From the NCBI GenBank assembly GCA_963556255.1, contig OY744605.1, positions 67,712,610 to 67,776,609 of the forward strand: 64,000 nt of DNA, read 5' to 3'. Below the pieces are notes generated by a model. That model was not told the DNA's origin. It saw only the letters and a program-made list of their open reading frames with translations, and did not search any database. This DNA is from Allolobophora icterica (lineage: Eukaryota > Annelida > Clitellata > Crassiclitellata > Lumbricidae). Every line of letters begins with the position of its first letter. Position 1 is the stretch's first letter. The position numbers and the translations under genes were made by a program. Positions 1 through 30,092 of the stretch are shown in pieces.

Positions 1-228
1 ATGTAGGTGTCGGAATTCAATTACCAGTCAATACAGAAAGATATTATATCAAGATGTCTTTTTCACTATTGCCATCTAGTGGACTCCAATTAGTAAATTA
101 AATGTGCTTAATTTTGATGGGAGGATGAGATGTCAACGGAAGTTCTGCTTAATATGCCAAGACCAAGGAAGTGAAGTCGCTAATATTTCGTGCATATGGC
201 TGCCTCTCCAGGTTTCCGTAAGGAACTA

Positions 229-540
229 CTCTCCTTCTTCTCCTTCTCCTTCTTGTTCTTCTTCTTGTTCTTCTTTTTCTTCTTCTTCTCATTCTCCTCC
301 CTACCTCCACCCGTCTCCTTCTCTTCCTCCTTCTCCTTCTCTTCCTCCTTCTCATTCTCCTCCCCTTCTCCTCCTCCTTCTCCTTCTTCTTCTTCTGCTG
401 CGCATTTTTCTTCTTTCTGCTTTTCCACCTTTATCTGTTCTTCTGCCTCCTCTTTTTCCTATTCTTTGTCATCATCATCGTCATCATCATTATCATCATC
501 ATTTTATTTTTCTTCTAATCCTCGTTTTCCTCTTTAAAGC
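229..540. repeat. Polypyrimidine (CTT/CTC)-rich low-complexity tract
   Basis: About 300 bases made almost only of C and T on the + strand (TTCTCC, TTCTTC and CCTCCTT runs), passing into CAT/CATCAT near 470-500. Open frames through it in several phases (Ser/Pro/Leu-rich on +, Lys/Glu/Arg-rich on -) are products of base composition. I see no gene here. Confidence 0.9.
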
Positions 541-788
541 ATCGAATGAGAATTATCAGTCACCCTTGACTGGCGTTGTGTTCATGGGGATTCAGCAGCT
601 GACTAATGTCCGTCATTTCGATGGTTGTTCGTAGGATGGTCGATTCCTGTCGCAGAGTGCCTTCATACCCCGTGACAGTTCCCTGTTCGAGGGGTCCTGT
701 GAAGAGACGGAAACTCATTTCAACATCTCCTGGAGTAACGAAACGTTTGTTGTTGGATTCCATCTGGATACGTTTAAGGTATATGTCC

Positions 789-799
789 TATATATATAT

Positions 800-831
<32 letters not shown>

Positions 832-846
832 ATATATATATATATG
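789..846. repeat. (TA)n microsatellite, interrupted
   Basis: A TA dinucleotide run broken twice by AATA. From 847 to about 1230 I see no gene or recognisable repeat. Confidence 0.9.
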
Positions 847-1233
847 GGCTATTAACCAGTCCAGGTTAAACTGCAGTGGTTCTTACGCAGATTATAGGCT
901 CAAATGACATTGTCTTCTTAACCACTTATAAGTTATGTTATCTCATGATACTCTAATCTCATGTTATGCTTATGTTATCTTGTTATGTTATGTTATTAGA
1001 TCCGATCAAATTAGTCAAAACTGATTGAATTCCGATAACTTCATTCCTATTTGTATGTCTTTCAAGACTGATATTAAATGCGATTAACGTGTTAAATTTT
1101 TTATTAACGCTAAAATTTATATGGCAAGCTGTGTTCATCTTCATAGTTTTGGAAACACATTAGTTATGATATTTGCCGTGCTTTCTTAGTGTGACAGCAC
1201 TTAGATGAAATGTGATAACTGTGACATAAATAG

Positions 1234-1318
1234 TCTGGCGTTCTTGGTTCCGAGACGCGTTTCTGGAGTGTTGCAAGTGTTGAGATGACTCTACGCAATC
1301 TAACGTCAGCCGATTCAG
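1234..1318 (+). CDS. Candidate upstream exon of the LAMP-like gene
   Basis: A short open stretch ending in a good splice donor (CAG|GTAAGT at 1319). In frame it reads ...VASVEMTLRNLTSADS and carries one N-glycosylation sequon (NLT). Its last base (phase 1) joins in frame to the next LAMP exon at 2051 to give an Asp codon, which is why I propose it. The acceptor (AG at 1232-1233) has a poor pyrimidine tract, and an alternative AG lies near 1254. Membrane-proximal LAMP domains often have a strand ending in a glycosylated NxS/T near this point, but the similarity is weak. It could be chance. Confidence 0.3.
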
Positions 1319-1529
1319 GTAAGTGTTGTCTCACTTCAGGTTAAAGGTATCACTTCAGGTAATTGTTGTAACTACGTTCGAGCTGGTGGCCTCTAATTAG
1401 CGCTATATAGGCCTAAATGTCACAGTCAAATTTTATTATGCATTTAACTGCTTTTTTTGTGCGGCACCTTTGAAATTAAATCCATGACTGAATAATCATA
1501 ACGTGTTTGTATCACTTTATCTGACTAGT

Positions 1530-1960
1530 GACTACTCATTAACTGAACTACTAGCGGAATGACTTGTAGTTGAACTAGCAGAAACAAAAACCGTGTTGCT
1601 AACTGAATTACTAATTGAATAACTGGAGATAATTACTGAGCCACTGAATGCAGTACTGCCTAAATGATTTACAAGTTGTAATACTGGTATATCACTATAC
1701 TAACTGAACTGCAAACTAAATCAACAGCTTAGTTACTAACCGAATGACTATCCGAACTACTATTCAATTTGCTAACTGAACTATTAACTGAGCTACTAAC
1801 TGAATTATCTGAGTATTTAACTGAACCACTAACTGAGCTAATAAGTGAACTCCTAACAACATCGATTTATGAATCAATAAGTGAGTTACTGTCTAAATCA
1901 CTAACTGAATCGCTAACTAAATCGCCAACTGTGTTAGGCGTATACTAACTAATTCGGTAA
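1530..1960. repeat. Degenerate CTAACTGAA minisatellite
   Basis: Dozens of imperfect copies of a short motif related to CTAACTGAACTA (variants CTAACTGAGCTA, CTAACTGAATTA). Spacing is irregular, roughly 9-15 bases. It lies in the intron before LAMP exon 2051-2251. Confidence 0.75.
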
Positions 1961-2050
1961 GCGAAGCATTAATTGCTGAAAAATTAGTTGAACCTCTTAC
2001 TACCAGATTTGTATGTGTGTGATTCTTGTGTTCTTGCTTTGCGGTCAAAG

Positions 2051-3889
2051 ATGTTGTTCATCTGGCTACGAAGAAGGGCGAGCGGCACTTCGCCACTCCT
2101 ATCAACCAGTCCTACTCCTGCCACGAGCGAGAGGAAATAGACTTAAGGGATCCTAACGCAGACACCAGCAGCAGGACCCCGGTCGTTGTCATGGAGATGT
2201 GGGATGTTGAGATCCATCCGCTCATATTCACTCATTCTAGTAAACCAATAGGTAACATTTGCCTAAGCCTATTAAGGTCGTTCACTTTATCTATTCTCGT
2301 GGTATGCGGACGTTTGGTCAACGGACGGTTGATCACGGACGATTGGTCAATGGACGATTGGTCAAGCGGACTGTTCGTCAAGAGGACTGTTGATCAGGGG
2401 TCCTTTCGTCAAGAGGACGGTTGATCAAAAAATCGTCCGTTGACCACTCGTCCTTTATGAAGCAATCAATGAGGTTGTTCAAGAAATATTAAATACTAGC
2501 TGGTGAACCCGGCGTTGCCCGGGTTTCGGAGGTTTTGGGCCGGGATACCATGGTAGCGGTCAAAACGGGGGACGCGAAGCTGCTTAACCCGGTGTTTTGG
2601 GTGTTTCAATCCCTCTAGCGAATAAGCAACAAAACACTGCTTAACCCGGCGTTGCCCGGGTTTAGTTCAGTGAAAGTTTCAATCCCTCTAGCGAATCCGT
2701 ACTGTAGCTGCTTAACCCGGCGGCGCCATCTGGCGAGTGAAAATAGGTTGAGTGTAAGTTTTTTTACCAGCTAAAAATGCATTGCCCGGGTAGGTTTTGG
2801 CCCGGGACACCATGGTAGCGGTGAAAACGGGGGGCGCGAAGCCTCACACTGGGTGTGTCATGCCCACCCCGACACAGTAGTGAAGGTTTCGAGTGAAAAG
2901 CTCGAAAACTGTAGAAATGCATCCCGGTCAAACATCGCTGTGACAGGCAGACAGACAGACAGACAGATTCTTCTCTTTATTTATATAGATTAAATATTAA
3001 ATAAACAGTCTGTTTATGCAAATTTTGTATAAACAGGTGACGTTTTATAAAATGTTTGTTCAAAAGCAATCAATGAGGTTATAAGGTTTATAGTTTATAA
3101 AGCAATCAATGAGGTTATAGGCATTGTTATTCCTCCAAATAATACATTTTAATGTAGTAGTTTTTATATCAAATGTAGTCAGATAGTTAAAACACAAAGG
3201 TACCTAATTGTGAGACAAATGTGCAAGTCATGCTTAGTCATGTAATTATATTTCTATTCACGTATATCATATCACTCCATATTTGTTTTATTTGTGTATG
3301 TTTTATCAGTGCGTTATCCTGCCTTTCCTACCTTGTACCAACTTACGTAAGATTAGTTGCTTGCCTGCACTTGGTGATTTTGGCAGCTTGCAAATTATTC
3401 TCGCCGCTTACAGTGAAACTCGAACGCATAGCAAATTAAAGACTGAATAGCTTTCCACTCGGTAACCCACCAGCTAAGATAATCCTAGGTAATCCCAAAT
3501 GGTCCACTGGGATATCGCTCTGGAACAGTCTTCCTCTGGAAATTCGAACTTTTCCAGTTGATGCACAGTAAACATTTCCAGCAATATTTAGTCGCACACG
3601 ATTAATTTAAGATATATCCGTGTTAGATAGAGAGGTAGCCTACTTGAAAGGCGTCATACAAGTGTTCGGATGCAAGAACACAATTGTCTATGAAACGCAT
3701 GATTTTCATTTAGTTGTGGCTGCTTCTGTTTCAGCGTTTCATTGCCAAGAGGATGGCGAGATGCGGGCAAGAGAGGAGAATCGAGCATCACTTATTGTGG
3801 CAATCTGTCTGGCGTCATTCATTGTTCTCATTCTTCTGGTCTATGGGATAGCGACGGGGAGTCGCCGAATCCCCTACTCCAACATCTAG
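2051..3889 (+). CDS. LAMP-family lysosomal membrane glycoprotein, 3' terminal exons
   Basis: Two joined exons are clear: 2051-2251 (acceptor TCAAAG, donor ATAG|GTAACA) and 3735-3889 (acceptor CTGTTTCAG, stop TAG). The phase-1 junction joins perfectly. The first exon encodes the end of a LAMP luminal domain with a glycosylation sequon inside PINQSYSC; SYxC is the usual LAMP position of a disulfide cysteine. The second exon supplies the partner cysteine (AFHC), one transmembrane helix (about 24 residues, ASLIVAICLASF...) and a short basic tail ending PYSNI. The final YSNI fits the YxxI/L C-terminal lysosomal sorting signal (GYQTI in vertebrate LAMPs). The product should be a type I membrane protein of late endosomes and lysosomes. 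The 5' exons lie upstream, perhaps outside the window. The intron carries a Helitron and a minisatellite. I cannot say which LAMP paralogue this is. Confidence 0.78.
2305..2450. repeat. Minisatellite of GGTCAA/GGACG motifs
   Basis: Repeats of TTGGTCAA, GGACGATTGGTCAA and GTCAAGAGGACTGTTG run about 140 bases just after the LAMP splice donor. The last part (GTCCGTTGACCACTCGTCC) is inverted relative to the first, so the tract can fold back. Confidence 0.6.
2496..2989 (-). mobile_element. Non-autonomous Helitron (494 bp)
   Basis: Read on the minus strand it starts TCTATATAAATAAAGAG at 2989 and ends with a GC-rich hairpin (CCCGGGCAACGCCGGG) followed 8 bases later by CTAG at 2499-2496. The flanks are A and T, as expected for Helitron insertion without target duplication. 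It contains a short (CTGT)n tract and internal direct repeats (CATGGTAGCGGT twice, AACCCGGCGTTGCCCGGG twice). There is no coding capacity, so it would depend on Rep/helicase protein supplied elsewhere. It lies in the last LAMP intron. Confidence 0.85.
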
Positions 3890-3965
3890 ATAGATGGCGC
3901 GCAGTGATTAAAACTTGTATTTAATCTGATCAGATAAAAGTCTTATGTATAGTTTTAATGTAATA

Positions 3966-4359
3966 CAGTGTGAGAATTGTAGAAAAAAAACTGGGGGAGG
4001 GTGTCAGACTTTGATGAGTTTTATTCATGTGGAGTTGAATGTTTTATCCGTATTTTGCACACTCAGAAAATTCATAAATGCATTAGAAAGATTTAAACTC
4101 CTTAAATTGATGACATCACCAAATTTATTAGTAAGCGTATCATGGAATTCACATGGTCACAAATCTCCCAATAAACCAGAGCACTGCTTTTTTAGTAACC
4201 CACAAAGCGATTTGTGAAAGAAAATGCTGAGATATGTGCACAATCTAATCACACTAGCACAACTGGGGGTTGGAACTACCCCCTTGGGTGTCCAATGAAG
4301 TCTTAACTGGGGGTCCTAAGAAAGACTAGGGGGTTGAAGCCCCGACAATTCTCACCCTG
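3966..4359. mobile_element. hAT-like MITE, CAGGGTGAGAATTGTC family, copy A
   Basis: Inverted ends CAGTGTGAGAATTGT... and ...ACAATTCTCACCCTG are flanked by near-identical 8-bp duplications (ATGTAATA at 3958-3965, GTGTAATA at 4360-4367). The 8-bp duplication and CA..TG termini fit hAT. It is non-coding. An internal stretch (about 4062-4118) is repeated near 5612-5668. A shorter relative sits at 8427-8568. Confidence 0.8.
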
Positions 4360-4385
4360 GTGTAATATAATGTGATCTGATCTGA

Positions 4386-4447
4386 CCTCGCCTGACCTGA
4401 TTTAATCAGGTCAGGTCCTCACCTGACCTGATTTAATCAGGTCAGGT
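4386..4447. repeat. Two tandem near-palindromes built from AGGTCA half-sites
   Basis: CCTGACCTGATTTAATCAGG plus TCAGG occurs twice in a row (about 4390 and 4422). Each is a near-perfect 25-bp palindrome with everted TGACCT/AGGTCA half-sites 9 bases apart. The neighbouring DNA is also rich in GATCTGATCT and GGTCTAGTC. Confidence 0.8.
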
Positions 4448-4559
4448 CGGTTGGTCTAGTCTACAGCCTAGTCCAAGTTTATGGCCTGTTCTGGTCTAGT
4501 ATATTTTATTTTGAGCTAATGTGATCTGATCTAATCAGATCTAGTCTATGTCTAGTCTT

Positions 4560-6540
4560 GTATAGGCTGATTTAATCTTATCTTGTTATCTAATACAATT
4601 TCGAATTTCAACTGGACGTTTGCAGAGGATATTTACAACTGAACTTCATATTCATTATGCAGCAGCAAAGAGACTTCGTGTGCTTTAATAACGGCGCTAT
4701 AGAAGTCTCCATCTGAGATCAGATCGTTTAAAAAGTCTAAACCTATGGCTTGCGCATTGACACAACTTCTTAGCACCTCTTAAACCTGTATAATTTACCC
4801 GAACTATCTTCATCAACAACTTGTTTAATGGCCTCTTTGTACCCTACTGAACTCCACCACTGCCGTACTCTGGGGGTACCGTGGTGCCAGTCTCAGACCT
4901 GGCCAATGGCTATGGTGACGCTAATGAGCTTCGTTATCACGTTGTGTGTCGTTAAACAGAGAGTAGGCCTATACATGTACCGGGGACTCCGAGATTAATT
5001 TCGGTCTCCACGACATGTACCTATTGGCCTACCGCTTTGGTTAAAGCCGAATGACAAGATGAAGGGGGAGAACGTATAATGCAGATGGAGTTTTAACTGT
5101 CAGCAGATCTTTTCGGTTGGAGTCCGACTGGAGCAGTGACAAACACTGCTGAACGGCGCTTGTATAGCCGTTCTAAAGCCGTAATATGTTAACTTTTACG
5201 TGATATAATAAGTAAGTATGATGAAAATGCAGCATCAATGTAAAACTGCAAAATCTCGTAAAACAACAGCATAAGGATACGGATAAGGAGTAGCCTATAA
5301 ATTCGCCAAGACCCTACTTTTATACGTAGGCGTGTGCAAACGAGAGTAGAAAATAGGAGAGGACAAAAGATGAAAAGAGTTAAAACAAAAATTATGTCAT
5401 ATAAATTACTTATCTTGTGTAGTAAGATGCCATCGCAGACATCAACGTATAGACGGTATAGGAAGAGAATCATGTCGGTCTACATCGTAGCGCAGTGTCT
5501 ATACCAGTGTTCGATCAATTAAGGCGCCTAGTGATTTTCTTTAGTATTGATACTGATGGCAAACATAGCAGGTTCTGGTCTCGAAGCACACCAAATGCCG
5601 AGGGACTGCACATCTCAGAAAATTCATAAATGCATTAGAAAGCTTAAACTCCTTAAACTGATGCATAGATCGCAATAGCTAATGCCAATGGCTGTGGAGA
5701 GTAATGATGGGCATAGGCCTACTTACATGTACTCTTTCCAATAAGCTTCAGTTGCTCTGACAGGAAAGTCAGTTGACGTCTGTCAATCACTCATTATGAC
5801 ATTTACATAGCACCTCTTGAAGAGGGCTACTCTCATTGTCACATACCTCAAATGTCTCTGGATACTGTGGATAGTCATCAATATGCTGTTCGATCAGATT
5901 AAGGATAACTTTTCTTGAATCTGTCTTTTTCTCTTCGCCCACCATGATTTCACCAGGGCCGTTAGGTTTAGCAGTTGTGATTGTGATTCAAGGGACACTG
6001 GGCAGATGTCTTCAAAGTGTGATACAGGCATGACTTTACCATTTAGTGTGACCAGCATCTCAAAATTTGGTCTTACAGTGTGATGCAAGCTCTTATAGAA
6101 GTGACTTCGTTCATTAAATCTATCTTGTAAATCAGTACTAACTACCTTCAAAATTTAATATCTGGAAACCTCCAGCAATCGCAGCTTCATTTAGTATTTT
6201 TTTAAATCATGGATTTCAGTCAGGCTGCAATGAGACAAATCATTAGCTCTCTGCTGCAAATCTCTCTGCTGCAAATGAGGTTTTGAGAGTCACAAAGTCT
6301 ACCTTTTTCCTCTATTAAGACCTCCTTCGATAAAGTAAGGTCGATGCCGGCAAGTCTGGCAGACACAAGATGTCGCTAGCATCGCAGTCTTCCATTAGCG
6401 ACTTAAGTTTCATAGCTTCGGCATGTGATGGAGGGTGGCCAACAGCCTGTCGGGTTACGTACCTTTTTAATGCGGGAGGCATTAAACAATTAAACTACCT
6501 GACCTTTGCACACTTTCTAATACATGCTGTCTCAGTCTGT
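4560..6540. other. Intergenic, no gene recognised
   Basis: No convincing exon or RNA gene. It holds an imperfect 70-base fold-back at 4964-5032 (arms start GTAGGCC and end GGCCTAC), a copy of the 4062-4118 sequence at 5612-5668, and a short fragment like the dispersed ATTTATATAGCGCC repeat end near 5800. An 85-residue minus-strand open frame (5894-6151) has no recognisable family or splice context. Confidence 0.6.
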
Positions 6541-6551
6541 ATGCCTACTTG

Positions 6552-6815
6552 CCTGTCTGCCTGCCTGTCTATCTGTCTGTCTGCCTTTCTGTTAGCCTGT
6601 CTATCTATCTGCCTGCCTGGCTGTTTGTCTGTCTATCTGCCTGCCTGCCTGTATGCCTGTCTACATGCTTGTCTGCCTTTGTGCCTTCTGTCTGTCTGTC
6701 TGTCTGTCTATCTGCCTGCCTGCCTGTATGCCTGTCTGTCTGTCTACATGCCTGTCTGCCTTTGTGCCTTCTGTCTGTCTGTCTGTGTCTGTTTGTCTAT
6801 CTACCTGTCTGTCTT

Positions 6816-6886
<71 letters not shown>

Positions 6887-6888
6887 GC
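6552..6888. repeat. (CTGT/CTGC)n microsatellite
   Basis: Tetranucleotide repeat, imperfect CTGC/CTGT/CTAT at first and near-pure CTGT from about 6800 to 6886. It creates long Cys/Leu/Ser-rich open frames that are not genes. From 6900 to 7320 I see nothing further. Confidence 0.95.
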
Positions 6889-7324
6889 TACCTTTCTTCT
6901 CTCTTATAACAGTTGGACATAAATTACAAACGTCTGTCCACTCAAAAGACCTGGTGGACAAACTTAAACGAGTTTAATTTGCTGATACGATGACTATGGT
7001 CTATAGGTCAAGCATCCTTCGACAATTACTAACTTCCTTGGGTCTCTCTGATGATCTAGGCTTCCAACGCCAACTTTAAATTTAACACCTATTATTATTT
7101 GGCAGAAGCACTTTCAAAAGCAGTAAGCAGCAGACTTATTACATCGTATATTAAATACATATTTATACATCCTGGTAATTACATTTAGTTGCTTAGTTTA
7201 CATACTATATGCATAGGTGTACTGGAAGTGTCATGTTGTCACATGGCCGTTTTTAAAGCTTACTGTGTGTACATCTGCAACCAGATTGCCAGTACAGATC
7301 CGCAATACAGGATTTCATTTACAT

Positions 7325-7386
7325 GTGCGTGTGCGTGCGTGCGTGTGCGTGCGTGCGTGTGTGTGTGTGTGCGTGTGCGTGTGCGT

Positions 7387-7430
<44 letters not shown>
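7325..7430. repeat. (GT/GC)n microsatellite
   Basis: Alternating purine-pyrimidine run, GTGC-rich then pure GT. It can form Z-DNA and has no coding value. Confidence 0.95.
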
Positions 7431-7794
7431 AGGAACTGTAAGATCTTCACGCCTTATAGGGGCCTACATTAGGCCTATAGGCTATAGCCGTGTATTATAA
7501 TTTAATTAGAATTTCGCTGCCTATTTATTGAACGTAGGCCCTATTAGTTTCTATGTCAGATCTGATAAAATGTACAGCTCACAGGCGTCCATGCCCTGAA
7601 GGAGCCCACTTATTAATAGGCCTGTGTGTGTCAGGCCTTGTTGTATGAACAATACGCTCTTTATCAGTCGGTGCGTGCAGAGATAGGCCTATATTTATGG
7701 GTCAAGCGAGACACAACACCACGCTACGGAGCCCCTTAAGTGACAATTAAAGGCATGCACAAAATGTCTATGGCACAAGACGGAATAATAAGTC

Positions 7795-7950
7795 TAGCTC
7801 ACAACATAACTGTAAATGTAAAATGTAAATGCCTGCATTTTGCTATAGCAACTGCATGGCCTCGACCCTGTTCATTTTTAAAAATTAATTTATTGAGTGA
7901 GATCTTGACCACAGCTGTTGTTTTGAAAGAGCGCCACGTCATATAAAGTC
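7795..7950 (-). repeat. Dispersed SINE-like repeat fragment
   Basis: On the minus strand it matches the 3' half of a repeat seen at 9485, 32465, 39230, 58735 and 63185: gtgg..GGATCTCAC, then a run ending ATTGAAAAATGAGCAGGGTC, then GAGGCCATACG, then a TACATTTACATT end. The copies are too diverged to align fully by eye. Confidence 0.6.
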
Positions 7951-8211
7951 TCCATATGCGAATCGTGCGAGCAACAGATTGTTCCACAACCGTAGCTGTT
8001 CGGCCTTTCTGGAACAGACTTGGCCAGAATTACGACAAATATCTGATCCATCCTAAGAACTCACCAAAACCTCACATCCTGCTACCTCTGCACAGGTCTT
8101 TCACTCAAAACTGAAAACATTCCTTATATATCAACAAATCCTACTCTGTTTCCTCCTCTCCTCTTCCTTTTACTTCTCTTACCGCGTCAATTCTAAACAC
8201 TACTTACAGTA

Positions 8212-8312
<101 letters not shown>

Positions 8313-8426
8313 TCCCGATTCCGACCTTACCTGCCTATCAATTTGATTTGACTGAGCGCATGCAAACAAGCTGATTCCCACGACCATAGCCTTTCTGAGC
8401 AATGTAGAAATCTCGACGAGGAGGAG

Positions 8427-8568
8427 CAGTATGAGAATTGTATGAAAAAGACTGGGGGAGTTAGACTTTGATTTACGTGGAGTTGGGGTGTGCAATGAAG
8501 ACTTTACTATGTGGTCCTAAGAAAGACTGGGGGGTTAAACCCCCAAACCCCCGACAATTCTCACCCTG
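8427..8568. mobile_element. hAT-like MITE, CAGGGTGAGAATTGTC family, copy B
   Basis: A 142-bp deleted relative of the element at 3966-4359. Ends are CAGTATGAGAATTGT and ACAATTCTCACCCTG, with a perfect 8-bp target duplication AGGAGGAG (8419-8426 and 8569-8576). It keeps the shared inner phrases ACTGGGGGAG and GTCCTAAGAAAGACT. Confidence 0.85.
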
Positions 8569-9095
8569 AGGAGGAGAAATCTCTGAAATAAGCCAGATCG
8601 GTAAGGCAACCAGCATCCTGTCACCCAGAGGCACCTTAATTGACGCATAATTTAACCAATGTAGATAACCAGGTCGTACTTACATCCTGCGGAAGACATA
8701 AACCCGACGTAAGCCATAGCCTGTGTTGGTTGGCGTGCTGGACTGGCAACCCAAAGTTTGGTGATGAAATCCTTATCAGAAAGGTGAAGACAGAACTGGC
8801 CACCCGCCTTCACATTCAGGGGATAGGAAGATTATTTATTATCGAACATTTTGTACTAATGACGACGTCTCTGGTTTAGCTTAAGAGACTTGTCTTCATC
8901 ACCAGCCTCGTCATCTTATTCTTCGTCTTCCTCACCGCCACCATCTTTTTCTACATCGTCATCTTCATCTTCATTTCCACCATTTTCTTTCTGAACATCA
9001 TGTACGCGTCTCTTTAGTTACTCCGTACAACAGATGCTCCCTCGTGACCGCTGCTCACGAGTGACACATACTCTCTGGCTACAGGCTGCGATCGA

Positions 9096-9190
9096 CGAGG
9101 TGGAGGAGGAGGAGGAATAGGAGCAGGAGGATGAGTAGGAGGAAGAGTAGAAGGAGGAGGAGCAGCAAGAAGCGGAGGCGGAGGAGACAA
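9096..9190. repeat. GGA-rich low-complexity tract
   Basis: Purine-rich GAGGAGGAGG stretch about 130 bases upstream of the stress-protein start codon. It could be 5' UTR or promoter sequence. Serine-rich minus frames through it are artefacts. Confidence 0.85.
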
Positions 9191-9324
9191 AAACTGGGCT
9201 GGAGACTAGCAAAGGCTGAATTACTGCGGCTGTCTGTATACAAGGCAGAACAGGATATCAGAAGAGAGAGATACTTGGAGGCTGAAGCATTCTGAATCAC
9301 GCAGTAGATCGGAACGGTTTGTTT

Positions 9325-29166
<19,842 letters not shown>

Positions 29167-29606
29167 AAAGGCGCTATAAAATGTTCAAACACTCCAATGA
29201 AGGCGTCAATGAATCTGCAGTGAAAAACGGATGAAAACCTACTAAACTTTAATAGATTACGTAGATTCAGTTTTCGTAAGAAAACGTCAGGCGCCTTACA
29301 AGTGTTTTTGCTTATAACGTTAATTTTTAAAATTAAGATGTTAATTTTAAACTAGCTTCAATGTTAGTTACTTACGAATTTTAATTTGATACAAAACAAG
29401 TTGGTATCGTAGTTTGTGATCGAACATCTATTGGTCTTTAACAGGTAATTTATTACCCTCGAGATTATATAGGCCTAGAAGTAAGAAACCGCTTTTTCTG
29501 GAATGGTAAAAGTAGTGCTATTGTGTCGAGTGTATTGTTCATTTATATACCTTGCCCGATTTGTTAACACCAAAAACTCGTCAATTTCATTAAATAAGCG
29601 CCAGTG

Positions 29607-29612
29607 AATAAA
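29607..29612 (+). other. Candidate poly(A) signal of the stress-protein gene
   Basis: AATAAA about 440 bases after the USP stop codon and the first canonical hexamer I found there. The 29613-30092 stretch up to the SAE1 stop shows no gene. Confidence 0.4.
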
Positions 29613-30092
29613 CTGGTTTCTCTAACACAGCTTCTGTGTGGCGCCGTGATCTTTGTGATTTATATTAGGTGTCACATGAAGACAGACATCACTGAAGTTT
29701 TCAACATTAAAGTGTAAAATTACCCTAGTCCAATAGTGCCAAATGAAATAAGGAAACTGTGCTTCTTTCAACAACATACAGACTGCTTCTGTTTGCTACT
29801 TTTGATCTGTAGTAGGCTTACTTTGCTATCACGGGGTGCAGACGAGACGCAAGTGGACCAAGACAGCATGGGATGCCTTCTCTTACCTCCCAAGGGTTCT
29901 CAGCCAAGCATGCCAATCGTCAATGGAGTATTAATCACAAATGGCCAACTGTAAACACTTTTAATCATTAACAACATAGACTTCAAACGTCATAAATGCT
30001 CTAAACATCTGTTCTTATTAGGAATGCTGTACCATTCGCTCCCCTTTCTCCTGGGTTCGCTTTGTTCCAATCTCTTATCTCTTTGTCTCTGT

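Noticed and set aside
5894..6151. 85-residue minus-strand ORF
   Set aside because: No recognised domain, no splice context and no match to other repeats in the window.
6370..6977. Three overlapping Cys/Leu/Ser-rich ORFs of 89-179 residues
   Set aside because: They are translations of a CTGT/CTGC microsatellite.
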